Source: Saccoglossus kowalevskii (lineage: Eukaryota; Hemichordata; Enteropneusta; Harrimaniidae). Taken from it: 64,000 nucleotides of DNA. Of the stretch, positions 25,427 through 37,406 are shown one piece after another; position 1 is the first letter of the stretch; the number at the start of each line of letters is the position of its first letter. The translations under genes were made by a program, and so were the position numbers. The stretch is from assembly GCF_000003605.2 (NCBI RefSeq), contig NW_003121911.1, positions 723,951 through 787,950 on the forward strand. The letters run 5' to 3'. The notes under the pieces were generated by a model. That model was not told the DNA's origin. It saw nothing but the letters and a program-made list of their open reading frames with translations, and made no database searches.

Positions 25427-27276
25427 TTTGGGTGTGTGATCTAATTTAAACAGAATACTTTCTTAAGGTAGCGAGAAGGGAAATTTTCACTTTTTTCTTG
25501 ATAGAAGCAGTAATTGTCCATAAAGTAATCTAGGTACAAACTGAGACTTGTTTGCACTTACAATCGATTGAGATTTCTTGTCTCACAGTCAAAGAGCAAA
25601 ATTGTCGGATTCTACAAATCGAAAACGAAAAAGCTCACTCAGTCAATATTCATTAGTTTCGACGTTTTTTTGTATTTTTTTTCCAGTTTAAATCTGTGTA
25701 ACATTAAAGTCTAAATAACATGTGCTGTACCAAATGAGGGTAACATGTTAAAATGACTACACCCTAGACACCCCAGGAAAACTAAAGCATAGGGGTCTTC
25801 ACCCGCGCATACGCGGGAATTGAGCCTCGATCACATCGACGCGAGCTAAAAACGCAAAGACTCATGGGTAGACGTTTGTTTGTAAACAGTGACACGCTAT
25901 GTACGTCAGCTGCATGCGCAGGTGACGACTCCCAGGCTTTAATTTTGATCGAAAAAACTATTTCCAGACAGTTAATTTAGTTAATTTATATTGCATAGAA
26001 TGAAACTGGGAACCATGTCCTTTTAACAAGATTTGTCTTTCTTTGTACTGGGACCACGTAATAATACTGAGGTCATGTTATATCAATTATGGTATGTTTT
26101 CTGTAAATATTGGGGGTGATCTGAAAAACCAACCTACTGTGTTAATATTTGCGCAACGCTCTCTAGTTAAAGCACTACTGTAGGGCTTGGATTGCAACTT
26201 TCACTGATGGAAACGTCATACACAAGGCATATTGTTCCGTGCAGTGTTTTTTAATACATTCTGTGTTATTTCAAATAAAATATTAGACCATAAAAGTATG
26301 AAATGCATATGTCTGTTTATTATATATCATACAGTCGTGATCGACAAAACTATTTTATTACATGTTTTTATCTCGTAAAATACAATATACTAAATTATGC
26401 ACACAATATCAAGTTAGTTTGGTTAACATTTTATATTAAAGTTTGTATACATACTGCCACCAACGGTAATAACTGACTCCAACCCAACCGCGACCATAGT
26501 CACTTATTTAATATAAATGTTACATTTGATCACGTTGTATGTTGAACTGCACATTGAATATTACACCACCACATTATGCAGGTCGATTAACGCCATCACC
26601 GTCGGTTTCAATTTTAAGCGCCGTAGTGACAAAGAGGGCGCAACACACAACTCATCAGTAAGTTTTATAACGAATTTTAACACGGCGGATAATAATTATC
26701 CATATATGGGCATTTATTAAGAGATTACATTAGTGATACTTAGTATCTACGTGTCGTTTCCATTATACTTGGTTGTGTATTACAAGAGAAGTTTTCACAC
26801 AAACTGTAATTTATTGTTTAGAAAATATTTGTAATTTTTCCTAACATCATGCAACACTAAATTTCTACGATGGCTTTTAAACTTATTTTGTCAATAATAA
26901 TTTCATAGTTTTAGAATTATTGAATACAATAACAAAACAGATTATTAAATAACTTTTTGGTATTAAACAATGTTCCTGGTATATTCAATCGAAAATTTAC
27001 CATATCGTTATTAGTTTTGAAATGAAACGTTAGAAAACACGTCGTGTAATTAAATCCTACATGAAATACTGTTCTAAGTTTCATTCTAAACGTTGTCACC
27101 TACACCTACATAAAAAAACACGCTAATACACGCTAAAAATATTCCTGGTTATTACATTCAGTTTGTTCCGGTAGCTGTTGAAATGGAACAGCACCGTCAA
27201 TAATGAAATTTTGAGCTTCGAAACCTCGGTTGCAAGTAGAGAAATCAAACCTTTAAACGCGTATATATTTTTGGTT
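25427..27276. other. Convergent intergenic region, GST-2 to CKL1
   Basis: No exon recognised. It holds the GST-2 3' flank (AATAAA at about 26275), the family A element at 25780-25942 and AT-rich DNA. The two transcription units end facing each other. Confidence 0.6.
25780..25942. mobile_element. MITE-like element, family A, copy 2
   Basis: It shares the core AGCTAAAAACGCAAAG, the block CTCATGGGTAGACG and the end GCATGCGCAGGTGACGACTC with 18601-18765. The right edge is GCTTTAA; the left edge is degraded (CTAAAGC). It lies 354 bp past the GST-2 stop. Confidence 0.75.
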
Positions 27277-30200
27277 CTAACAAGAATCAACACGAGAAAA
27301 CCCACTTCTCTCATTGACCAGAATATCAAATATTTCAACTTCCATCTTGAGCCTCTGTAGGAAGAGCAAAAGTCGATGCACTACCGCTATAGTGAAAGCA
27401 TCTCTTTCAACTGGAATGTCGGTGAATACGGTAACTGGCTGATCAATATCCAGGCCGAAATGTAACAACTAAAAAAAAAGAATTGAAATAATTGATGTTA
27501 TATGACACTGCATTTGCGATATTACCAGTATATAACGTAGAAGACAATCTTCTAATTAGTATTCACTGTACGAAAGAAATTGGTGCATGCGCAGTAGTTG
27601 ACAGTACTGTAAAATGGTTAATTAATCACTGGGTTTTAATTTTGCTCATTTCGCTAACTGGAGAATGCGCTAAATTTAAAACCCAGTGATTATGTAAAAT
27701 TTAGCATAGAACACATTATCTAAATGATAAAACAGTGAATTCAAAAACCACTGAAAATGCCTGAAATGCCAAATCAGTGAAATTTAAGTGAAAATTATTC
27801 ATTTGAGTATATAATATATTTAAAAAAAAAATCAATATCAGACATACAATTGAAATACGTTTCAACAAAACTATATAAGTATACACAATCCGTGGCAGTA
27901 TGCCACATTAGGCAACTAGTTTAGCTCATATATACCTACTGATCAACAATTCAATTTAAAACAAAAATCACATATTAATTCTGGCACTTACAATTTCGTG
28001 ACTTTTAACTTTTACTTTGCCAAGACTTCGGATTATTCCTTCTAGTTCGGCTTGGTAGTCACTGTTCGTCCGAGTAGCCTCCAGTACCGCCACGAACAGA
28101 CTGATATCTCGAACGATGTGCCTCTGTTTTAACTCCCAGTGATGGGACAGGGCAGGACCGTCACATAGTTCCCCCTGTAAAGTATAATGCAATGTATGAG
28201 CGTGATAGAGTGGGAGGCTAACAGTTGTATGTGGCAAATATGGACTGTTAACGACAATTTAATGGGACAGTACGGCTTCGTAAAAACTCAATAATATTAT
28301 ATCATGATTTTAACTGGGAAGATTTTCGCATACCAATCCGTTCCAACGACGACTTGAGGTTGGAATATATTCATCTATAAATCCTCTTTCCAAGTCGCTC
28401 AATGATGTAATTGACTCTGTGTAGTCCATTACCTAGCAAACAAAAGAACAGTGAAATATTGGTGATCAATACATGTTCTACCATTAGGCCACACTGATTT
28501 AATTTTATGGATGACATCCTCTGGAGACCCCAAAACTAATGCGAGAGGGCGAAAAAAAAAATCCTGCCAAAAAAAAATGCTGCTAAAACCACAGGACTAC
28601 GGAGCTGGTATTACGAATTGAACCACAGAACACAGTGTATCGAAAAAACAACAACAAGTCTTTATTTGTAGAATGCACATGTTGATGTACACATCTCGTA
28701 CTGTATTATTGTCACGGGTATAACCATTTCAGACAAGCTCTAGTACATGTAGTCATGATGAAGTACCTTCAGTCAGAAACATTGCATTCAACGTACAGCA
28801 TGAACACCATTTTCAGTACAAGTCAAGGCGGAATGTACATATCACTACTTTATGACAATAACTAACAAAACATTGCAATGATACAGAAATGTCCTTGCTT
28901 GCTCCTCTTTACACAGCTGGGGTTAGCTTTAACTGTGTTGTCAGATGAAATGAAGCCTACATGTTAACACTGCAAATATGTCTAGTGTCCCATGTCTAGG
29001 GATCTCAACCTTAAGTATCAAAAAAAAAAATGATCTCTTGCACTCCTCTACACCCCACACATCGATCTCTTCAACAATAGGTTTTTTCTTCCNNNNNNNN
29101 NNNNNNNNNNNNNNNNNNNNNNNNNNNNNNNNNNNNNNNNNNNNNNNNNNNNNNNNNNNNNNNNNNNNNNNNNNNNNNNNNNNNNNNNNNNNNNNNNNNN
29201 NNNNNNNNNNNNNNNNNNNNNNNNNNNNNNNNNNNNNNNNNNNNNNNNNNNNNNNNNNNNNNNNNNNNNNNNNNNNNNNNNNNNNNNNNNNNNNNNNNNN
29301 NNNNNNNNNNNNNNNNNNNNNNNNNNNNNNNNNNNNNNNNNNNNNNNNNNNNNNNNNNNNNNNNNNNNNNNNNNNNNNNNNNNNNNNNNNNNNNNNNNNN
29401 NNNNNNNNNNNNNNNNNNNNNNNNNATGCTCACGTATTTTGGTGGCGTGGTCGCCATGTTGGAATTCCCGGCAACACAGTACGCATGTGCAGAAGATCAT
29501 TTACGACATAACTGACACGTTTTGAGATAGTCCAAAACGAGTTTTACAAAAAACCGGCGTTTTGAGACAATATGAGTTGGCAAGTTCCAGACTGAAAACC
29601 GATCTGTGGAGACTCATCGTAGGAGATTTTTTTTTTTTTTTTTTTTTTGTTGTTGAGATAATCGATTTGTACAAAATCAGATTGGTCTTGTGACTCGTTT
29701 ATCTAACAGCAAAACCACACATTACAGATTAGCGCCAAGCTGAGACGTAATAGCGATACGCTGTTTCGATTACGTTCAGTGTATTTTTCTATTTTAATCG
29801 TTTAACCCTCTTTGTCAACACCATGTTACGTATCAAATTACCAAATGGATGAAAATAGGCCTGCTTTCTGGACCAACCACATGGTACGCGCCAATGTACC
29901 TGCTATTCATGGCAAAATTACATAGTTTCAAATATGTATATTCGAGAAATAAATCAGATTTGTTGATGTAATAAAGAAATAAAGAAATAAATTTTAACGT
30001 TGATTGCCGTTTTTCCCCGAATAATTTAGAGCACAAAACTGGAATGGCACATTGCTGCAGTGTATAATTCATTTCATATTTCAAGTGCGACCCCCCAATA
30101 TAAAATAAATTGAAAGGTCATAAAAGAATATTTGATCCATGCCGGGTGCGGGGCAAACGTTTTTGCGATATTATGGATTTTCACTAGCTTGGTAAATTAG

Positions 30201-31570
30201 CGAGTGTACTGATCGCATGTTTACTTTGCCATGACTTAGAGTTTTATGATAGAGTTTGTAAGATATTGTAACAGAAGAAGGAGCGAAGAAAGCAGCGAGG
30301 TGTGACCTCAGCTGACGGTTTGGACGATATCAGTAGCGAACTAGTGTGTGTTCCTTTGGCTCGAATCGTGTATCTCTACGTGTAAGTCTTATCAGCCAAG
30401 TGAGACAGAGTTTCCTGTTCACAACATATGGTGGAGAACAGTACAAATATATATTACAAGAATCTTATGAATAGATTGCGTACTAATTGTATTTGGGAGT
30501 GGCAACTTCGAAAGGCTTTAACCGTGAGACACATCCCTGGTAATTATGTGACTTGGAAACACGCTTTTGCACAGTAACATATTTGTAAAATTATATTATT
30601 TATATTTTGTATTTATTTACACTGGTTTTGTAACAGCTCTTTCACCTTCAGTGTTTATCTTTTTCTCTCGATGTGCTATGCTACCAAGTGGATCAAAAGT
30701 GGGCCGGCGACGTTAACAAACAAACGTACCGAATGGGTGAAATCGTCCGTACTTTATTTGGGCTAGAAAGGTGTTAATTTACGCAATAAGGGAGTGCCCA
30801 TTTTATTACAGCATTGTTATGAACATAAGTTAAAATTTCGACTGCGTTTTGTGAGCATTTGTGGAAACTATTTTCAGTGGCATGACAAAATACGACAGGT
30901 TTGGTAATTTAGAACGGATTACATAGTGGATAGAGTTGAAAAATGTGCCGATTAAGGATTAAATTTAGTAATGCAAATGATTATCTCTTATCCATTAACT
31001 CTTTTTGTGAACGTGACCGGTGTATATAAATATATGAAATAACAAATATATCATGAGCATCGAGAGAAATATACTCAGAAATTGCGAAACTCAATACTAC
31101 GCACAATACCCTTCAGAACACTTGCACTTTTGGTTGAGCTTTTCAGTCTTCGAGTTGTTGGAACAAAAAATAGTTTGAATTCGAAAATGTTACGTTGTAA
31201 ATGCCAAATATGTAGTGTTCGATGTACTCACCATGTGCGAGTAAACCTGGTTCGTTAACAATTGTACAGATAACACCTCTTGCCATGCAAAACACGATGC
31301 CGTCGACAAGACAGGAAACGACGACAAAGTTATGCATGAAAAAGCGGCACAGTTAGTTGAGTCCACCGATAGAAATATCACCAGAATACCTGAAATAAAG
31401 AGTAAACATCGCAATATTAGCAGCGAGTATAACTATACTCTTTTAAAATTAAAATTTAAAATTATTTCATTAACTAATGTATGTTGCGAAATCAACTACT
31501 GTACAATGGTTTCCAGTGAAATGAACATGAATACTGACTGACCTATGACAAACAGCGTATCCCGGTTCAT
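27277..31570 (-). CDS. CKL1: predicted secreted four-helix cytokine, IL-6/CNTF type
   Basis: Five exons: 31570-31543, 31389-31232, 28432-28334, 28174-27992, 27468-27277 (219 aa; phases 1,0,0,0). All have GT/AG sites (ATAG|GTCAGT, ATG|GTGAGT, TTG|GTATGC, ATT|GTAAGT). Joining exons 1 and 2 creates a clean leader, MNRDTLFVIGILVIFLSVDS, with Cys23 after it. Helix A is about 35-62. Exon 3 (63-95) carries Ile-Pro where paralogues have Leu-Pro, then RRW. Helix C is about 107-156 (HIVRDISLFVAVLEATR then a second half). The terminal exon has helix D (about 177-208, FTIAVVHRLLLFLQRLK). Length and layout equal LIF/CNTF/CLCF1. It is expected to act outside the cell on a gp130-type receptor (inference). 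Intron 2 is 2.8 kb and contains an assembly gap. Exon 4 with flanks is copied into GST-2. The family call rests on shared exon plan with CKL2-6. Confidence 0.78.
27624..28285. repeat. Source segment of the copy found in GST-2
   Basis: This is the native context, inside CKL1 with exons on both sides. It matches 23659-24320 over 662 bp. It starts at a hairpin formed by AATCACTGGGTTTTAA and TTAAAACCCAGTGATT. Confidence 0.95.
29093..29425. other. Assembly gap (N run)
   Basis: 333 undetermined bases inside CKL1 intron 2. Reading frames running through it are meaningless. A poly-T run (about 29626-29648) lies nearby. Confidence 0.99.
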
Positions 31571-34500
31571 TGTCACTGTTAAGATATATTGGTTATTAAT
31601 CTGACGAATGTTTGTGTGATTCCTCCCACTGCAGTCCTGTTAATACCGAAGATTACATGCATTTTTCTATATTTATACCTTTTTAAGGTGAGAGACGTAC
31701 TTTTCCTTTTTGCGGCATATTTCTAAAATAGCACAAATGTCATGGAATTGACACAAACTTCACAAATACTCCATACATTTAAACAAAAATCCAAGATTTT
31801 GTCGTATTAAATGACGGTCGTACACACCTTAATTTCATCATGACATTCTATGCTATGAATGACCATGTAATTTAATCAAGACGAATATTCAACCCCGACT
31901 TACCGTAAACACACACCAACAATGTGGGCCATATCAGATTATCTTCTGCCTTTTTTCATCTATGGATCGGGTGTCTAAGATGTGGGCATGTGGGAATGAT
32001 AGGGGCGTCACTGTTTTCAATGAAGGTTATAATTTTACACGGTTCTACTCGGAAAAAACGTACCTCGCTATCCCATGTATATAACTTGTTTTGTGAAAGC
32101 AGTAATCAATGTATGAACACCTGTTGTGTATGTAATGTTCAGATCGGTAGTTTCTCAATTAATAAATCAAAAAAATCAACTTTTCAATCAATTTGTTTAT
32201 TTAAATTGACACATAACTTGATGCCAGGCAAAAATGTTAGTATAAAAGTTTGACTATTTCTATGTTTGTTTCTATATTTTTCGATAATTTTGAAGAAAAT
32301 TTACATACTTTACAATGGCTCGATAAAAGTATTACGGATTTTATTTGTTAAACTTAGAGGAGAAAAAAGTAGCATTCAAAATGTTAATGAATAAGAAAGC
32401 CAAAATATCTGTATACATGTATATTTCATCCGCCCATCGACTCTTGCATTGCGAGAGGGCGCTGTTCATGTTATAATCTGTATATTGTAAAACATGTCTT
32501 TTTCGCGGGCATGTCTTTTTACAAATTTAGCTAGAGAACTAATTCGCTAATTTGAGATGTCGCTAATGACTTTATTATAAATTCAAAATGACCAAGGCTT
32601 GAGGATTTGTATACAGTAATCCGGAACATAAAAATCTGGGGCGCTTTCTAATTACACTTGACATTTTTTGTTTGTTTTTATTGAGATGATAACTGCGCAT
32701 TTGTTTTGGTAGGCGACAGACAAGTATTGTGAAAACAGGAGATCAACAAAGACAAGAAAGATTCGCTTAATCAACATCTCGCTATTACATCATTCTACCA
32801 CAATTCACTAAAATAGTATGTCGCCTTTTCAACATGTTTTACAGTAATTCCCATGGCTTCGGACTTATATCATAGATATGACGTACGATATCGTAGGGAA
32901 TTCCCCTTTCTTTTCCCTTCACATGCTGCATAAAAGATTAATAACAAAAATTTATTGATAAAATGTCAGAACCACGCAAAAATAAATGGGATAGTCTGCT
33001 CGGTGATGTTACATGGTTACGTGTTGACTAAATATTATGTCATTTTAAGGCTTGTAAGTAAATTATAGTTCAAGTCTCATACACAGTGTTCACCAGAATA
33101 TCAAACCATTCTTATGCACATTTGTGTCTGCTGCTTTGCTGGGCGGATTGGGTGTGGGTTATATAAACGATTATTAAATTCATTTTTTCTTCAATTGATA
33201 ACTTTTCCCCGAAACCTAGCTTTAACACTGTTTTTGTTTTTAGTAGATTTAGTAAATTTAAAAAATTTAAAATACATAATCCCGTTAATATATATATATA
33301 TATATATTTATCAGCACCTGTACTTGTGACACTCTTTTACCAGCTGTAACAGGATGAAGAGGAACCCATGCCTAAGGTTTGTCTAATGTTCACGATTGAA
33401 GGCCCAACCCAGATGAATTACGCAATGTTTTACACCCAGTTTACTACAATGGACTGTTTGTTGTATATGTCATGTGAGTCCGGCGAGTAAAACTATTTTT
33501 GATACGAATAATGATTGTTATTGTTGATGTAAAATTACAAGCAATTATTATTATGAAAAATGTATGTCTATGACATTATTGTATTGATTAAGTGTTAAAA
33601 CGGTTGTATTTGTAGTTTTATTTTTTTTTTATTGAATCATTTCTGAAATGCAAACGAACTTTCCAAGGAGAAGTTTAGCAGTTTATTAAATTGATTCTGA
33701 AGTTCAAACCAACCTTCCACTGTGACGTTTAGCAAATTACATTAAATACACGAAGCTAACTAATTTCCGGAACGATCATATTTACAGTTTATTAAATGTC
33801 AAAAATAAGTGCAGCACTATAGAACATTTGTCACAGTGACATGATACTTGATATAAAGCATTTTCAACTTTAACATCATTAGTTAAATAGTACTCAACGT
33901 GTTAATAAGTCAATTACTACTCTACCTGAAGCTCAACAACATATGATACACGTATGGGCAAAATATATTTATGGAATAGTAGAACATGACAATATTGTAA
34001 ATATTTTTTGTATTGATTTTTTATAGGCGAACATATTCCCATACTAATGCATGTGTTGATTGGTACAGTGAGTTATTTTCAGGATTGATTGTACCTATCT
34101 GCTTGGGACTGAATACGTGGATTATACGGGGGGTATTACGTTGTAATATGATGGATATTTTCTGAAAAGGCATGATGCCAACGAGTACAACCTCCTGTGT
34201 ATCGCATTCAAATATATCCATGAACTGGCAAATACTATGTCGTTATTGCATAACTTGGAACAGATATGGAACAGATTTACTAACTATTTCTTTTAAAAAC
34301 CTGGCATCATATTTGGGGCGTATGTCCATAAAATCCATATACGTTTTTCTCGCTAATGTGACAATACATTGCAACTGTGATGGTTGGCCGTTTGATTTCA
34401 AGTCAGTGACTATAATTCTTTTATCGATCGCGTATTACATAATTTCTACCTATCTGCGTATCTCTCAAACTTGAACAGAACTTGAGTATATGTCATATAT

Positions 34501-35576
34501 TGCAGCTAGTTTATAACAGTGAGCTAATGGCGCCAGGATGTCCCCCTATCACATGCATGTTGCACTATAATTGCATACACACTACCACTTGGTTATAACT
34601 TAATTTGATATACTACGGTGGGGTATCACTCGTGGAGAGCACGTGTGCTCGACCTTTTCGAAGTACCAGGCATAATTTTCTTGGCTTTGACGTCCACTTT
34701 CACTGCTTTGATCATGCATTGTAGTTTGCCAGTAAGTAATACGTTTATTGTATACTTTTTGTGTTATGTGGTATTGAACTTTACATATTACGAATCTGAT
34801 TGGAGTCTGATTGAATATCATTCTACGATACACATACGTTTGTTAAAATGACTTTAATTCATAACACACTTGGGAATCTCTAGATGATATAGATCAATCA
34901 AAGACATTAAAATATTATTAATTACATAAAATATCAAGGTATTAAATATACTTGACGTAACTTGGTACTGTCGCTTCTGTTCGTGTAACCAATCGCAACA
35001 AAATACAATCACACAAAAAGTATGTACGCTTCAACAAAATGCAGAATGTGTACGAGCTTCCACGTAACTGACATGTCGTTTCGAGGGTACGTTCTTTTTG
35101 GTAAAGGATTTTGCACCACGTCTTTATGGACATATATGAAACAAGATTTGACTCAGAATTCGAAAATTAACACAGCTGGTCGGAACTTTTCAAATTAATT
35201 TTACAATATGGGACAACAATAAGAAATAGCTATTTAAAATATATCCTGTTATGCTGTGAACGATCTAAAATAATTCCGCTAGCTAGCTGAGACAATAGGT
35301 CTCTATAAAATTAAATCAAAAAATATGAATACTTTCGTTTCCAATTATCAATTTGAAAAACACTGTTTAAAATAGTCACCGTTTAAAAAGGAAATATCAA
35401 GGGCATGTGCAAAAGTCTGACTGTAAACATTGTTACTAAGGCAGTGTAGCAATAATATTATTGAAATCTCGCCCGAGGGCCACCTGTACTGCGTAGGAGT
35501 GGCGGCAGCATGAATTATCTATGGCAATTGTAATGGTTGATACATACGCGCATAGCAAAATTGCGAATAATTTCCA
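31571..35576. other. Intergenic, CKL1 to CKL2
   Basis: This AT-rich DNA shows no exon of the CKL plan on the minus strand and no recognisable plus-strand gene. A 109-codon and a 100-codon plus-strand frame (31924, 34172) lack domains and usable splice context. A short AT run lies at about 33285-33307. Confidence 0.55.
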
Positions 35577-37406
35577 CTAGTTTCCTAGTCTTAATATATC
35601 GTTATCGCATCCTTGAAAATGCTCGTGGAAGAGTCCGAAATAGTGTCTTAATTTTGGCAAATATAGTTGAAACTCTGTTAAAAGTACAATAGATTCGACA
35701 AATAATATACTAGTGCTCTTGTCTATTTCGAAGTTATCTAATAGCACTTGCTCTTGCTCTCGTCTGTCTGAAAGCAATTCGCAAAGCATCTCAGCGGATA
35801 GTTCAATGCCTGGTCGTTCAGAATCACTGTAGTTAGTAGCTGCACTGGCATTGCTCACGCTGTCAAGACCAAGTGGGATAGCCATCACATCAGAGTAATC
35901 TGGGGCTTCAGTGTTGTTGCTCACCATTTCATCCGTGTTATAGCAAGTTGTAATCTGTCGACAAGATAAATTACAAACAATTGTTAGACAAAAAAAAATA
36001 CACATGGTTTGCTACATTAATTGTTCATTATATACCTGTATAATAAAAATTGATAACAATTTTAATTTAATATATTTATATTCGTTTTCAATAATTCCAT
36101 ATTATATATGATGATATATGCTAACACAAGAACGTCTTTGGCAAGTATAACTTCAACACAAGCGCAAGCCGATTACATAGTTACATTTTCGATGGGCTGA
36201 CACATCTGATTATTGTACTTGGCGTTGAAATTGAGCGGTAAAATTGTCAATCATGAATTATTACAGATAAATGTAATTTATTAATTTAATTTAGAAATGC
36301 GGTCAATGTCGGGACCGAATCAATTCCATACAAATGAGAGATAAATATCTAAATTGTATTTAAAGAAGAACACAATAGCATCAACAACACAGTATTTAAC
36401 AACACAGTATTGGCCTAATTGCCGGTATCTCTTTTCATTCATTTTAAAAAACAAACAAACAAAAAACTACCGTGTCATGTCGATTGGTAGATAATTCTGT
36501 ATTCCGGTGATTGTATAGGTACATCAGTAATATAGGGTAACCGTTACTACTCACCAGTGACGATACAAAGTGAAGCGTACGACACGTGTGTCTCAATAAT
36601 CCCAAGAAATCGTCGGCAATAGATCGGTTATCGCCAACAACTGATTCGCGCCGCCAAGTATGGAAAAGATGATTGACAAACACGTGCAATGTACTCTGCG
36701 ATTCATATAGCATAGGTTCCCATTCGTTGGATATCTAGAAAGTGAGATATGATCATATATAAGACACACTTCCATTGTTATCACCGTTGATTACTTTCAG
36801 ATAGAAATTGTTATATAAGATAACTCATATGTCTTACCGCCAATTGTTCTACATCCGATCGAGGATGGGATACACGAGGCAGACCCTTGATACGCAGACT
36901 TGTTTCCAGGCTTGCATTTCCAAAACGCACACGTTTCTGTGGGTGAAGAAAAATTATAATATATTTTGTTGAAGTGTATTGATTTTCTCGTCCCTTTCCT
37001 TCAGTTCACATACTATGTTTTGATTGCATATATTCGTAATGTACCTGTAAACTAAACTAAACTAATATAACATTAATTATTAATTATTCAATTAATTAAT
37101 ACTCATTCTGGAATTGTATAAATTAAAATGTTCTGTTACTAATGACATGCTTTGGAATGTCGATATTTCGCGATCTCGTTATTGACACTGAAAAGAACTC
37201 ACGTAATTATTATACGTCTCAGAGATTTCGGCGTGCAACATTTGCGTGGATGTTCTGATTTTCTCGCCGAGTTCCACCACCATGTCATCATCACTCGTAC
37301 GTTCAACATGTTCCATGTGCGATCGCAACCATAGCATATAGGAACTGCTTCCAACGATGTTAAATAACAGACCGACGATGACAAACATACTTCTTTGTGA
37401 GAACAT
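35577..37406 (-). CDS. CKL2: predicted secreted four-helix cytokine with long C-D loop
   Basis: Four exons: 37406-37203, 36936-36838, 36734-36555, 35954-35577 (286 aa; all introns phase 0, strong GTGAGT/GTAAGA donors). Leader and helix A are fused in the first exon. The ATG at 37406 opens MFSQRSMFVIVGLLFNIVGS; a second in-frame ATG at 37388 would also give a leader. Helix A is about 41-68 and includes GEKIRTST, similar to RKIRSDL in CNTF. Exon 2 (69-101) has an Asn-Ala-Ser sequon and the conserved LPR (87-89). Helix C opens ISNEWEPM (Trp106). The last exon has a long polar C-D loop with NNT, NAS and NYS sequons, then helix D (about 239-274, FVESIVLLTEFQLYLPKLRHYF), which lines up with CKL4 and CKL5. 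Exons 2 and 3 (33 and 60 codons) match the CKL1 sizes (33 and 61). Function by family inference only. Confidence 0.78.

Noticed and set aside
28978-29511. Long frames running through the N run
   Set aside because: They are artefacts of undetermined bases; the same applies to 41569-42074.
34172-34474. 100-codon plus-strand frame with hydrophobic stretches
   Set aside because: AT-rich composition alone gives such hydrophobic frames; no partner exon or domain.
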